A stretch of DNA of 64,000 nt from SIG701 sp045539595 (GTDB taxonomy: Bacteria; Bacillota; Clostridia; Oscillospirales; CAG-272), in the NCBI GenBank assembly GCA_045539595.1, contig JAZQFQ010000020.1:32122-96121 (forward strand), given 5' to 3'. Shown piece after piece: positions 1 through 8,622 of this stretch (positions are counted from its first letter, which is position 1; the number at the start of each line of letters is the position of its first letter). The translations under genes were made by a program, and so were the position numbers. Below the pieces are notes generated by a model, which had not been told where the DNA came from, did not search any database, and saw only the letters and a list, made by a program, of their open reading frames with translations.

Positions 1-2
1 TT

Positions 3-1418
3 TTGACCGCCGGCCCGGACAGCGGTGCCATGATTCTCGTGCTTGTGTGCGTTGTTGCCCTTCTGCTCCTGACCACCGTCACGCTGATTCTGTCCCGCTA
101 CAAGCGCTGTCCTTCCGATAAGATCCTGGTTATCTACGGTAAGGTCGGCACCGGCTCCGATGGAACCAGTCGCTCCGCTAAGTGTATCCACGGCGGCGCG
201 GCCTTCATCTGGCCCATCGTACAGGCGTACGAGTTCTTGGACTTGACTCCCATGTCTCTGTCTGTGGATCTGCGCAACGCGCTGTCCCGCCAGAACATCC
301 GTGTGGACGTTCCTTCCCGATTCACCGTTGGTATCTCCACCGAGGTGGGCGTCATGCAGAACGCCGCGGAACGCTTGCTCGGTATGAAACTGGACGAGAT
401 CAAGCAGATCGCCGAAGATATCATCTTCGGTCAGATGCGTCTGATCATCGCTACCATGGACATCGAGGAGATCAACACCGACCGTGATAAGTTCCTCGAC
501 GCCGTATCCGGCAACGTGGAAACCGAGCTGAAGAAGATCGGTCTCCGTCTGATCAACGTAAACGTAACTGACATCAACGACGAGAGCGGCTACATCGTAG
601 CTCTCGGTAAGGAAGCTGCCGCTAAGGCCATCAACGACGCGAAGATCTCCGTGGCAGAGGCTGACCGTAACGGTGCCATCGGTTCCGCTGAGGCTGACCG
701 CGATATGCGTATTAACGTATCCAAGTCCAACTCCGAAGCCATCAAGGGTGAAAACGAGGCGAAGGTACAGGTTGCCGAGTCCGAGGCTACCCGCCGTGGG
801 CGCGAGGCAGAGGCTCTGAAGCGCGCTACCGCCGCCGAGAACATCCAGGCTGCAAAGGCAATGGAAGAATCCTACGAAGCCCAGAAGGCTGCCGAGCAGG
901 CCCGTGCCTCCTTCGAGCAGGCTAAGATGGAAGCCGACGTCATCGTTAAGACTCAGATCGAAAAGCGTCAGCTGGAATTGCAGGCTGAGGCTGAGGCTGA
1001 GCAGATCCGCCGCCGTGCAAAGGGTGAAGCCGATGCGATCCTGATGAAGATGCAGGCAGAGGCCGACGGTATGCGTGAGATGCTGACCAAGCAGGCAGAA
1101 GGTTTTGCTGAGATCGTTAAGTCCGCGGGCGGTCACTCCGACGACGCAATCCGCCTGATGATTGCCGACAAGATGGAAGAGCTGGTCAAGATCCAGGTAC
1201 AGGCTATCCAGGATCTGAAGATCGACAAGATCACCGTTTGGGACAACGGCGGAACCTCCCCCGACGGCAAGAGCACCACGGCCAACTTCGTATCCGGTCT
1301 CATGAAGGCCGTTCCCCCGATGAACGAGCTGTTCGATATGGCCGGTATGCAGCTGCCCAAGTATCTGGGCGAGAACAAGCCCACCGATGTGGAAGTTCCC
1401 GCTGCTCCCGCCGAATAA
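3..1418 (+). CDS. Flotillin-like SPFH/band 7 membrane scaffold protein
   Basis: Flotillins organise functional membrane microdomains in Gram-positive bacteria. Residues about 10-30 form one hydrophobic segment, followed by the basic SRYKRCPSDKILVIYG block typical of the family and then an SPFH/band 7 domain to about residue 200. Residues about 210-360 are a long Ala/Glu-rich coiled coil (repeated EAD/AEA patterns), followed by a conserved C-terminal domain. At 471 residues it is close to full family length. The first codon used is a TTG at position 3 and an in-frame ATG lies at 30; the true start may lie just outside the window, so treat the 5' end as uncertain. An intrinsic terminator follows directly, so this ends a transcription unit. 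Confidence 0.9.
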   Translation: MTAGPDSGAMILVLVCVVALLLLTTVTLILSRYKRCPSDKILVIYGKVGTGSDGTSRSAKCIHGGAAFIWPIVQAYEFLDLTPMSLSVDLRNALSRQNIRVDVPSRFTVGISTEVGVMQNAAERLLGMKLDEIKQIAEDIIFGQMRLIIATMDIEEINTDRDKFLDAVSGNVETELKKIGLRLINVNVTDINDESGYIVALGKEAAAKAINDAKISVAEADRNGAIGSAEADRDMRINVSKSNSEAIKGENEAKVQVAESEATRRGREAEALKRATAAENIQAAKAMEESYEAQKAAEQARASFEQAKMEADVIVKTQIEKRQLELQAEAEAEQIRRRAKGEADAILMKMQAEADGMREMLTKQAEGFAEIVKSAGGHSDDAIRLMIADKMEELVKIQVQAIQDLKIDKITVWDNGGTSPDGKSTTANFVSGLMKAVPPMNELFDMAGMQLPKYLGENKPTDVEVPAAPAE

Positions 1419-1430
1419 GAAAACCGAAAG

Positions 1431-1459
1431 GATGCCGCAGAAATGCGGCATCTTTTTTG
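1431..1459 (+). terminator. Intrinsic terminator after the flotillin gene
   Basis: A 9-bp perfect stem (1431-1439 with 1444-1452) closes a GAAA tetraloop and is followed by six T residues. Confidence 0.92.
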
Positions 1460-1511
1460 TATATCTGTAATTATTTAAGTGTATCTTAATGTTTCATTAA
1501 GAAATTCTCTG

Positions 1512-1540
1512 TTGTCAAAGACGCGGCGATTTGGTAAGAT
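1512..1540 (+). promoter_or_regulatory. Sigma-A-type promoter of the XRE gene
   Basis: TTGTCA at 1512-1517 and TAAGAT at 1535-1540 are separated by exactly 17 bp, about 55 bp upstream of the XRE start codon. Confidence 0.6.
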
Positions 1541-1547
1541 ATACTCA

Positions 1548-1561
1548 CAGAAGCGCTTCTG
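1548..1561. promoter_or_regulatory. 14-bp perfect palindrome, possible XRE operator
   Basis: CAGAAGCGCTTCTG is a perfect palindrome lying just downstream of the -10 element and upstream of the ribosome binding site of the XRE gene. Its position at the transcription start suits autorepression. Function is inferred from position and symmetry only. Confidence 0.5.
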
Positions 1562-1595
1562 ATTCCCAAAACATCATCAAACGGAGGTACACACT

Positions 1596-2723
1596 ATGCA
1601 AATTGGAACCAATATTAAACGGCTTCGCCGCGCAAAGGATATGACACAGGAATCCCTGGCGGAATATCTGGGTGTATCCGTATCCGCTGTGTCCCAGTGG
1701 GAATCGGAGAAAACCGCACCGGATCTATCTCTGATCCCGCCGCTGTGCCATCTGCTGGGCGTCACGTCCGATCAGCTTCTGGGGATCGATCTGGAAGCGA
1801 AAGAAAGGCGGATTGAGGAGATCCGCAATAAGGCTGAATCCTTCAGCAGCCGTGGATACAATGCGGAGGCGCACAAAATTCTCGCCGCGGGATTGCGGGA
1901 GTACCCGGACAGCTTCAAACTCATGCAGGATCTGATGTACGCAATTTATCCCCTCATATACGATACCGCCTACAGCAAGGAAGAGCGACAGAATTTCAGC
2001 GATGAGATCATCCGCTTGGGCGAGTTGATTCTGGAAAAATGCGTGGACGATAATACCCGCCACAGTGCCATACAGCTGCTATGCTTTGTGTATTCCAAAA
2101 ACGGTAATCAGGATCGTGCGGTGGAACTGGCCATGAAGATGCCTAATATAGCCGTCTCCAGAATGATGCTGCTTTCAAATATCTACAATGGTGAAGAAGG
2201 GCATCAATGCGATAACAAGCTGCTGAATAACCTTATTCAGTTTCTGTCCAATAAAATTGTGGCATACGGACGCAAACGGGATAACGGCGAATTCTACTAT
2301 ACGGAGGACGACAAGGCCGTACTCCGTGACAAACAAATCGCCTTTCTCTCTCTTATGTTTGAAGACGGAGATATGGGATTTTATCATTGCCATCTTGCGA
2401 ATACCCACGCGGAGCAAGCAAGCTATTACGCGAAGAAAAATGATTCCGCAGACACCCTTGCACATCTTACCAAAGCCGCTGATCACGCAATTGGTTTTGT
2501 TACGTATTCTACGCAGGAGTGTTTTGTTCACACTTCCCTGCTTCTGCGGGAGTACCAATGTAACGGAACCGAATTCACCACATCCGACAGCGACAACGAC
2601 GCACAGGTTTTGCTGAACCGCATGAATGACAAGGTATACGACTTCATCCGCGACACGGAGGAGTTCCGCCGCATCGCGGAGACGCTGACACCCTACGCCG
2701 GCAAGTGGGATCCGGCGAAATAA
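1596..2723 (+). CDS. XRE-family HTH regulator with long C-terminal sensory region
   Basis: Residues about 5-60 form a canonical Cro/C1-type helix-turn-helix (TQESLAEYLGVSVSAVSQWE). The remaining roughly 300 residues are mostly helical and TPR-like by appearance, with no catalytic motif I recognise. The start is ATG with GGAGG eight bases upstream (AAACGGAGGTACACACT). At 375 residues it has the same build as the second XRE protein at 46384-47553, and the two are probably paralogues. Proteins of this build often respond to peptides or stress signals, but the ligand here is unknown. It has its own promoter and a palindrome at the likely transcription start. Confidence 0.85.
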   Translation: MQIGTNIKRLRRAKDMTQESLAEYLGVSVSAVSQWESEKTAPDLSLIPPLCHLLGVTSDQLLGIDLEAKERRIEEIRNKAESFSSRGYNAEAHKILAAGLREYPDSFKLMQDLMYAIYPLIYDTAYSKEERQNFSDEIIRLGELILEKCVDDNTRHSAIQLLCFVYSKNGNQDRAVELAMKMPNIAVSRMMLLSNIYNGEEGHQCDNKLLNNLIQFLSNKIVAYGRKRDNGEFYYTEDDKAVLRDKQIAFLSLMFEDGDMGFYHCHLANTHAEQASYYAKKNDSADTLAHLTKAADHAIGFVTYSTQECFVHTSLLLREYQCNGTEFTTSDSDNDAQVLLNRMNDKVYDFIRDTEEFRRIAETLTPYAGKWDPAK

Positions 2724-2763
2724 GCCGTACCTTTATTCGGGAAAATAGAGGATTCCAGCGCAT

Positions 2764-2808
2764 AAATCACCTCGTTTTGGTCAACAACAAAGGCGAGGTG
2801 ATTTTTTT
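2764..2808 (+). terminator. Terminator hairpin containing the next gene's SD sequence
   Basis: An 11-bp perfect stem (2764-2774 with 2794-2804) with a 19-nt loop runs into seven T residues, which is an intrinsic terminator for the XRE gene. The 3' arm contains CGAGGTGAT, the only plausible Shine-Dalgarno for the membrane protein that starts with TTG at 2807. Confidence 0.8.
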
Positions 2809-3220
2809 GCGCAAGGTTTTGGAATTTACCACTGTATTTCTCACGGGCGGGGCGGCCTACAGCCTGCTGGAGATCCTTTGGCGGGGCTACACCCACTGGA
2901 CCATGACCATCACGGGCGGAGTTTGCTTCACCGTTCTGTACATCCTTCACGTGTACGGCCTGCGGATCCCCTTCTTTGTCCGGTGCGTCATCGGCAGCGC
3001 GGCCATCACGCTGGTGGAATTCGCCGTGGGATGCACCGTCAATCTGTGGCTGGGGTGGGGGGTATGGAACTACGCGAACGTGCCCGGCAACGTGCTGGGG
3101 CAGATCTGCCTGCCCTTCTCCCTGATCTGGCTTCTGTTGTGCGCCGCGGCCTGCCCCATCTGCCGTCGGCTGGCGGGATGCTTCCCTCCCTCTTGCAATC
3201 CGCGCCCGAAACGTATATAA
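2807..3220 (+). CDS. Small integral membrane protein (CmpB-like ABC permease family)
   Basis: A 137-residue hydrophobic protein with four likely membrane segments (about residues 7-22, 32-45, 52-72 and 90-110). The pattern of WRGYTHWTM and GWGVWNYANVPGN resembles the putative ABC-transporter type IV/CmpB membrane family (PF06541-like), whose function is unclear. The reading frame is open further upstream to 2705, overlapping the XRE gene, but the upstream part is not hydrophobic. The TTG at 2807, preceded by GAGGTG, is the best start. That SD lies in the terminator stem of the previous gene, so translation may need the hairpin to open or readthrough transcription. Confidence 0.65.
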   Translation: MRKVLEFTTVFLTGGAAYSLLEILWRGYTHWTMTITGGVCFTVLYILHVYGLRIPFFVRCVIGSAAITLVEFAVGCTVNLWLGWGVWNYANVPGNVLGQICLPFSLIWLLLCAAACPICRRLAGCFPPSCNPRPKRI

Positions 3221-3251
3221 TTATACCAACACACAACGGAGGTAGATATAC

Positions 3252-4130
3252 GTGAAGTTCCGCCGATCATCCCCTATCCATGGGAGTTTCCGCGGCGTAG
3301 CCGTCTTTTTATCCATAGTGGCTCTGCTGATCGCGGGAGCGCTGTCCTTCCGCATGCTCCAGCCGGCACCGGAATATCTGGAGATCCGTTTCCTGGACGT
3401 GGGACAGGGGGACAGCGCGCTGATTATTCACAAGGACGGCACCGTGATGATCGACACGGGCGAGAGCGAAAACGGCCCATATCTGGGAAACATTCTGGAC
3501 ATGTGCGGCGGGAAACTCTCCTGCCTGGTCCTCACCCATCCCCATGGGGATCACATCGGTGGGGCCGCCTACATACTGGAGCATTATGATGTGGACACGG
3601 TGATCCTGCCCACCGGTCCCGGTGGGGACGGTGGATATACTGCCCTACTTGCACTTATCCGGGACAAGGGAATCGCCACCGCCACCATGGCGTCGGGAGA
3701 AGCGTTCCGCCTCGGGGATCTTCACTTCACCTGCCTGGCACCGCTGACCGATCACGATTGGGAAAACGACAACAGTTACGTCCTCCGCCTGGATTACGGC
3801 GAGATATCCGCCTTGTTCACGGGAGATGCGGAAAGTGCCTCCGAAGCCACCCAGTTGGCCGTATACGGTGCCGCGCCGGGCGGATTTCTCGATGTGGATT
3901 TGCTGAAGGTGGGCCATCACGGCTCCGCCACCTCCTCGACTGATCTGTATCTGGCGGCGGTAACGCCGGAGTATGCCGTCATCTCCTGCGGAGCGGACAA
4001 CGCCTACGGCCATCCTCACAAGGAAGTCATCACCCACCTGACGCAGGCGGGTGCCCGGATTCTCCGCACAGATCTGTCGGGCACCGTGGTGTTCCGCACC
4101 GACGGGAATACCCTGGAGCTGATTCCCTGA
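3252..4130 (+). CDS. ComEC-like metallo-beta-lactamase-fold hydrolase, membrane anchored
   Basis: One N-terminal membrane anchor (about residues 16-35) precedes an extracytoplasmic MBL domain. It carries FLDVGQGDSALI, the metal-binding HPHGDHIGG motif, a later LFTGDAE aspartate and the KVGHHGS histidines that complete the site. This is the domain found alone or fused to ComEC/Rec2 channels; no ComEC membrane channel is present here. At 292 residues it matches stand-alone ComEC-type hydrolases. The start is GTG at 3252 with ACGGAGG upstream. The substrate is probably a nucleic acid or phosphodiester by analogy, but this is not shown. Confidence 0.85.
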   Translation: MKFRRSSPIHGSFRGVAVFLSIVALLIAGALSFRMLQPAPEYLEIRFLDVGQGDSALIIHKDGTVMIDTGESENGPYLGNILDMCGGKLSCLVLTHPHGDHIGGAAYILEHYDVDTVILPTGPGGDGGYTALLALIRDKGIATATMASGEAFRLGDLHFTCLAPLTDHDWENDNSYVLRLDYGEISALFTGDAESASEATQLAVYGAAPGGFLDVDLLKVGHHGSATSSTDLYLAAVTPEYAVISCGADNAYGHPHKEVITHLTQAGARILRTDLSGTVVFRTDGNTLELIP

Positions 4131-4137
4131 TAGGCAG

Positions 4138-4173
4138 AAAAGATCCACTCGAAGGGCGAGTGGATCTTTTCTT
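4138..4173. terminator. Bidirectional terminator between convergent genes
   Basis: A perfect 14-bp stem (4138-4151 with 4157-4170) with a 5-nt loop ends in TTTT on the + strand and in TTTT on the - strand. It separates the MBL gene (+) from spo0A (-). Confidence 0.93.
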
Positions 4174-4197
4174 ATGGATGCATACGCATTTCCCGCC

Positions 4198-4968
4198 TCA
4201 GCGGATTTTATATTTCAGTCGCAGATTGTCTGCGATCATGGCAATGAATTCCGAGTTGGTGGGCTTGCCCCGATTGTTCTGCACCGTATAGCCGAAATAG
4301 GAATTCAGCGTATCGATGTCGCCCCGATCCCACGCCACCTCGATGGCATGGCGGATGGCCCGCTCCACCCGGGATGTGGTGGTGGCGTACTTTTTCGCCA
4401 CGGAAGGATACAGCACCTTGGTAACGGAATTGATGATATCGCTGTCGCTGATGGTCATGAGAATCGCTGTGCGCAGATACTGATACCCTTTGATGTGGGC
4501 CGGCACGCCGATCTGGTGGATGATTTTCGTCACCTGCGTCTCGATATCCGGCGACGCCCCGGCGGCGGGCGCGGAACTGCTTCCCCGATTGTGGGTCAAA
4601 GTGCCGATGTGATCCACCAGACCGGCATAATCGATGGGCATGGGCAAACACAGCGATGCGCCCGCATTGCTGGCTTCCACGAAAATATTGTGGTTGGTCA
4701 CCATGGACACCACGATGAACACCGGCTCCCGATCCGGTGCATAACTGCGATGGAGAGCCTGGCGGATCAGGGTGATCCCATCCAGGCGGGACAGCCACAC
4801 GTCCACGATTACCACATCCGGATGAACCCGCTCGATCATCTGCATGGCATCGGCTCCGTTGGTCACCTCATCAATGTTTGTATATCCCGCACGGGACAGC
4901 GCTTCGCGGCAATTCTTGCGCATTTCCGTATTTTCGTTTGCAATCAGTATTTTTGCCCCATTTCCCAT
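4198..4968 (-). CDS. spo0A: Stage 0 sporulation protein A, master response regulator
   Basis: Spo0A is the phosphorylation-activated regulator that commits Bacilli and Clostridia to sporulation. An N-terminal receiver domain contains VVIVDVWLSRLDG, in which the Asp of VDVW is the predicted phosphoacceptor. The C-terminal Spo0A DNA-binding domain is very well conserved (HQIGVPAHIKGYQYLRTAI, ATTTSRVERAIRHAIEVAW, YTVQNNRGKPTNSEFIA). The ATG at 4968 is chosen because AAGGAG lies 12 bases upstream and it gives 256 residues; the longer frame to 5031 has no SD. Its presence supports an endospore-forming host. The gene is monocistronic between a promoter and a terminator. Confidence 0.97.
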   Translation of the reverse strand: MGNGAKILIANENTEMRKNCREALSRAGYTNIDEVTNGADAMQMIERVHPDVVIVDVWLSRLDGITLIRQALHRSYAPDREPVFIVVSMVTNHNIFVEASNAGASLCLPMPIDYAGLVDHIGTLTHNRGSSSAPAAGASPDIETQVTKIIHQIGVPAHIKGYQYLRTAILMTISDSDIINSVTKVLYPSVAKKYATTTSRVERAIRHAIEVAWDRGDIDTLNSYFGYTVQNNRGKPTNSEFIAMIADNLRLKYKIR

Positions 4969-5015
4969 TGGTTCTCTCTTCTCCTTTATAGCACAATTCC
5001 TTTTTTGGTATCCAC

Positions 5016-5044
5016 ATTTTACCATATTCAAGGGAAAATTACAA
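5016..5044 (-). promoter_or_regulatory. Candidate sigma-A promoter of spo0A
   Basis: On the minus strand TTGTAA (5039-5044) and TAAAAT (5016-5021) are spaced 17 bp, about 50 bp upstream of the start codon. I saw no clear TGNCGAA 0A box or sigma-H promoter. Confidence 0.5.
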
Positions 5045-5110
5045 TATATTTCCAGATGAAATACTGCACGAAAAATTCTGTCAATTGTTGGTAATTTTCA
5101 CCATTTGATA

Positions 5111-5148
5111 TAAAAACAGGAGACCTCGCATCCTGCGCAAGGTCTCCT
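5111..5148 (-). terminator. Terminator of the DUF1667/glpA-like operon
   Basis: A 9-bp stem (5118-5126 with 5140-5148) is followed on the minus strand by TGTTTTTA. It lies 130 bp beyond the stop codon of the operon. Confidence 0.75.
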
Positions 5149-5215
5149 TTATGCGTATTCGTTTTTGTATCAGGCTTTATCGGACGCCTCAACTTCATTT
5201 ATAGCCTTCACCTTG

Positions 5216-5241
5216 GAGAATTTTCCTCCGGGAAAATTCTC
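5216..5241. repeat. Strong hairpin in the operon 3' untranslated region
   Basis: An 11-bp perfect stem (5216-5226 with 5231-5241) closes the loop TCCG. It has no T tract and sits between the operon stop codon and the terminator, so it may protect the 3' end of the mRNA. Otherwise 5149-5277 shows no gene. Confidence 0.6.
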
Positions 5242-5277
5242 ACGAGGCAGACGGATGTCTTGCAATCCAGAGACATA

Positions 5278-5649
5278 TTATTCTGCCTCAACCGTTTTGC
5301 AAGCCACCAGATTGGTGCCATCCTCCACGAAATCCCGTACCACGATGTCCCCGCGCCGGATCGGTGCCTGCACCGTAATCCCCGCGATGATTCGCATGGC
5401 ATCAAACAACGCCGCTTTGGAGATCGGTTTGTCCGTCTTCACCGGCAGGCGGCATTCCTCCGCTCCCTCCAGCGCCACCGTGGAGGTCAGCGTGCGCACA
5501 GGATGGGTCAGTTCCGCCTCCGCGTAGGTCTTTCCGCGAGGACAGGTGTTCCCCGTCACGCTCAGGATTGTTCCGTCCTCCGCCCGCGTCACCGTAATGG
5601 GACAGCCGGCGGGACATACCACACATGTCAGTTTTACTACCGTTTCCAT
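5278..5649 (-). CDS. DUF1667 cysteine-motif protein
   Basis: A 123-residue protein beginning with LTCVVCPAGCPITV and followed by GNTCPRG; the four clustered cysteines are the hallmark of DUF1667. The family is usually encoded beside a glycerol-3-phosphate-dehydrogenase-like flavoprotein and a second FAD oxidoreductase, exactly as here. It is therefore probably a small metal- or Fe-S-binding subunit of that complex. It starts three bases beyond the stop of the upstream oxidoreductase gene, which suggests translational coupling. The biochemical role is not established. Confidence 0.85.
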   Translation of the reverse strand: METVVKLTCVVCPAGCPITVTRAEDGTILSVTGNTCPRGKTYAEAELTHPVRTLTSTVALEGAEECRLPVKTDKPISKAALFDAMRIIAGITVQAPIRRGDIVVRDFVEDGTNLVACKTVEAE

Positions 5650-5652
5650 CCG

Positions 5653-6939
5653 TTACCCCTCCATCTGCTCCAGGCACAGCCCGATCTGAGTGCATCCGCT
5701 GTCCGCCAGCGTGCGGATCGCATCCGCCCTCAGCGTGATGCTTTCCATCTCGCCCGGTGCCACCGCGTTTCTCGCCCGTTTGGCGATTGCATTTCCCTGT
5801 TCATCCGTCACCAGCACCCGTACCTTTTTGTACGGATCTCCCACGCGGAAGAACAGACGAACATCCTCCACGCCATCCGTCACATCGATCCGTTGGGGCA
5901 CGCTGTACCGCACGCCAAATCCCGGTTTTACGGTAATCGTGCGGGCGGGTGCCTTTTCCTCAGTCAGAATCCGCTGAGCGGCGGCCCGTCCCGCGATCTC
6001 CGCTTCCTCGGACACGTAATCCACCAGATCATGCACATGCAAGGCGTTACCGCACGCGTAAATGCCCTCTGCGGAGGTTTCCCGATGCTGATTCACATCC
6101 GCGCCGCCCGTCACGGGATCCATACGGATGCCCGCGCCCACGGTCAGCTCGTTCTCGGGGATCAGTCCCACGGACAACAGCAGCGTATCGCAGGGGATAT
6201 ACTGCTCCGTGCCCGGGATGGGACGGCGGCCGTTTGCCTCATCCACCGCGGCAATGGTCACGCCCGTGACCCGATCTTTGCCGTGGATCTGCGTCACCGT
6301 ATGGGACAGATGCAAAGGAATATCAAAATCGTTCAGGCACTGGACGATGTTCCGCGCCAGGCCGCCGGAATACGGCATCAGCTCACACACGCACAACACC
6401 TTCGCCTCCTCCAGCGTCATGCGGCGGGCCATAATCAGTCCGATATCGCCAGAGCCCAGGATCACCACCCGGCTTCCGGGCATGTATCCTTCCATATTTA
6501 CATATCGCTGGGCACAGCCGGCGGTGTACACACCGGCAGGACGCGTGCCGGGAATGCTCAAAGCACCACGGGTCCGCTCACGGCATCCCATGGCCAGAAT
6601 GACCGCATCCGCCTCTGCGCGGACAAATCCCGTTGCGGGAGAAACAAAACTCAGATGCCGATCCTCCGTCAGGGACAAGACCATGGCGTCGGTGACAATC
6701 TCGATCTGTCGCTGACGCACCATATCCACATACCGGCCCGCGTACTCGGGACCGGACAATTCCTCCCCGAAGCGGTGGAGTCCGAATCCGGTATGGATGC
6801 ACTGATTCAAAATACCGCCCGGCTCCCGATCCCGTTCCAGAATCAGAATATCCGAGGGAGCGATTCCCGCATCACAGGCGGCCACCGCCGCGGCCAATCC
6901 CGCCGGGCCGCCGCCGATCACAATCAGTTTCTTATGCAT
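5653..6939 (-). CDS. NAD(P)/FAD-dependent oxidoreductase, partner of the G3P-dehydrogenase-like protein
   Basis: The N-terminal FAD-binding GGGPAGLAAA motif sits at residues about 8-17. GGILNQCIHTGFGL follows near residue 42, and a second nucleotide-binding GSGDIGLIMARRM lies mid-protein. ACGNALHVHDLVDYV near the C terminus is the conserved FAD/quinone-type region of this family. At 428 residues it matches the pyridine nucleotide-disulfide oxidoreductase that accompanies anaerobic GlpA-like proteins in Clostridia. Its start overlaps the end of the upstream gene by 8 bp, indicating an operon. It probably passes electrons between the flavoprotein and the DUF1667 subunit; the acceptor is unknown. 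Confidence 0.85.
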   Translation of the reverse strand: MHKKLIVIGGGPAGLAAAVAACDAGIAPSDILILERDREPGGILNQCIHTGFGLHRFGEELSGPEYAGRYVDMVRQRQIEIVTDAMVLSLTEDRHLSFVSPATGFVRAEADAVILAMGCRERTRGALSIPGTRPAGVYTAGCAQRYVNMEGYMPGSRVVILGSGDIGLIMARRMTLEEAKVLCVCELMPYSGGLARNIVQCLNDFDIPLHLSHTVTQIHGKDRVTGVTIAAVDEANGRRPIPGTEQYIPCDTLLLSVGLIPENELTVGAGIRMDPVTGGADVNQHRETSAEGIYACGNALHVHDLVDYVSEEAEIAGRAAAQRILTEEKAPARTITVKPGFGVRYSVPQRIDVTDGVEDVRLFFRVGDPYKKVRVLVTDEQGNAIAKRARNAVAPGEMESITLRADAIRTLADSGCTQIGLCLEQMEG

Positions 6940-8404
6940 GATCCTCCACCTCCCGCACTATGTCTTCTCTCTTGCGCACCAGCCAGGATCCGCCGCCGGA
7001 TTTCGTGATGTGATCCAGCGTGGTGTCCTGATCCGCTGCCAGCAGTGCCGCCGCACGGGGGGAGCAGAATCCGCCCTGACAGCGTCCCATACCGGCCCGC
7101 GTGCGCCGCTTCAGCATATCGATATCCCGGGCCGGGAGGGGCGAGTGCATGGCACTCAGCAGATCGCCCTCCGTCACCGTTTCGCATCGGCAGATGATCC
7201 GTCCGTAGGCGGGATCGGCGGCGATGGCGGCGGCGCGCTCCTCGTCCGTCATCTCGGCGAACAGCTTGGGATTGCCCTCCGTCCGCCGGGTGGGGATGTA
7301 ATTCTCCCGCTTTCGCAAGATCAATCCGTCCTCAGAGAGCAGCTGCACAATATACTCCGCCACAGCGGGTGAGGACGCCAGTCCCGGGGATTCCACGCCG
7401 ATGGCGTGGATGATGCCTTTTTTCTCCTCCGAGGCAAAGAGCATGAAATCGTGGGTGGACGGCGTGGCACGGATGCCCGCGAAGTTCGTGATGGACTGGC
7501 GGGGATTCACCGACGGCACGAGCCGTTTAGCCCCCGCCGTGATCTCGGCCAGGCCGGCCGCCGTCACGGATGTATCGCCCCGCTCCACTTCATTGGCGTT
7601 GGGGCCGATCAGCAGATTCCCGTGGACGGTGCGCGCCACCAAAACGCCCTTGCCTTTGGCGGAGGGCGCGGCAAACAGCGTGGAGTTCACTGTACCGCCG
7701 CACTTTTTATCCATCAGGATATATTCGCCGCGGCGCGGAGTGATCTGTACATCCAGCCCCTCGTCGCCCAGCATTTTTGCCACATCCGCCGAGGATACCC
7801 CGGCCGCATTGACGATGCGGCGAGCGCAGATGGTATCCGTTCCGTTACTCACCGTATAGTAGCCATCCGTCTCCCGGGCACTGCTGACGGTGAATCGGAA
7901 ATAGAAATCCACCCCGTTGGTGGCGGCATTCTCCGCCGCCGCGATGGCCAGCCCATAGGGGCACACGATGCCCGCGCCGGGTGCCCACAGCGAGGCGGTA
8001 GCCGCCTCGGAGATGTTGGGCTCCACTTGCCGCAGTTCCTCCCGGGTCAGTATCCGCAGGCCCGGCACACCGTTTCGGATGCCCCGGTCGTACAGTTCGC
8101 GCAGAGTGGCCTCATCTTCCTCGCCGAAAGCTACCACATGGGATCCGCACTTCTTGTAGGACACGCCCAGCGTGCGGCAGATCTCCTCCATCATGGCGCA
8201 TCCGCGCACGTTCATTTTCGCTTTCATGGTGCCGGGCACGCAGTCGTATCCCGCATGGACAATGGCGGAATTGGCACGGGTGGCCTCCCAGGCCACGTCC
8301 GGTCCCGCCTCGGCCACGGCCACTGAGCAGTCGTATGCCGCCAGGCAGCGTGCCGTCATCGTCCCCGTGATTCCTGCACCGATAATCAGTACATCGTAAA
8401 TCAT
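6932..8404 (-). CDS. Glycerol-3-phosphate dehydrogenase-like FAD protein with [2Fe-2S] BFD domain
   Basis: The protein opens with the dinucleotide-binding VLIIGAGITGTMTARCLA and then a DAO-type oxidoreductase fold (residues about 5-370). A C-terminal BFD-like [2Fe-2S] domain carries IICRCETV and GMGRCQGGFC. This architecture is the anaerobic GlpA type, oxidising glycerol 3-phosphate or a related alpha-hydroxy substrate. The ATG at 8404 is chosen: ACGGAG lies nearby and the FAD motif then begins at residue 4; the longer frame to 8605 is AT-rich non-coding sequence. It is the first gene of a three-gene operon with its own promoter. No glpK or glpF is next to it, so the substrate is inferred. 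Confidence 0.85.
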   Translation of the reverse strand: MIYDVLIIGAGITGTMTARCLAAYDCSVAVAEAGPDVAWEATRANSAIVHAGYDCVPGTMKAKMNVRGCAMMEEICRTLGVSYKKCGSHVVAFGEEDEATLRELYDRGIRNGVPGLRILTREELRQVEPNISEAATASLWAPGAGIVCPYGLAIAAAENAATNGVDFYFRFTVSSARETDGYYTVSNGTDTICARRIVNAAGVSSADVAKMLGDEGLDVQITPRRGEYILMDKKCGGTVNSTLFAAPSAKGKGVLVARTVHGNLLIGPNANEVERGDTSVTAAGLAEITAGAKRLVPSVNPRQSITNFAGIRATPSTHDFMLFASEEKKGIIHAIGVESPGLASSPAVAEYIVQLLSEDGLILRKRENYIPTRRTEGNPKLFAEMTDEERAAAIAADPAYGRIICRCETVTEGDLLSAMHSPLPARDIDMLKRRTRAGMGRCQGGFCSPRAAALLAADQDTTLDHITKSGGGSWLVRKREDIVREVEDHA

Positions 8405-8447
8405 GTTGTCACTCCGTTTCCGTCTGCAAACGTATTTCTTCAATAGA

Positions 8448-8476
8448 AGTATAGCACATTTTTTTCGCGCAAACAA
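8448..8476 (-). promoter_or_regulatory. Promoter of the glpA-like operon
   Basis: On the minus strand TTGTTT (8471-8476) and TATACT (8448-8453) are separated by 17 bp, about 40 bp upstream of the ATG. Confidence 0.65.
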
Positions 8477-8622
8477 GCGGTTATGCCGTATTTTATGCCG
8501 TCGAAATATATAAATATACTGTTTGTAAAAATACAAAATCCGGCACTTTGCACATCCCGTACATACACAGTGAGAAAAAACGTCCGTCCATGGGAAAAGA
8601 TGCATCTTTTTTTCGCCGCATC

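Noticed and set aside
5149..5277. Short ORFs in the 3' region of the DUF1667 operon
   Set aside because: The longest frames are about 20 codons, without SD or conserved pattern; the hairpin explains the sequence better.
5260..7008. A 582-codon open frame on the + strand
   Set aside because: Antisense shadow of the FAD oxidoreductase and DUF1667 genes.
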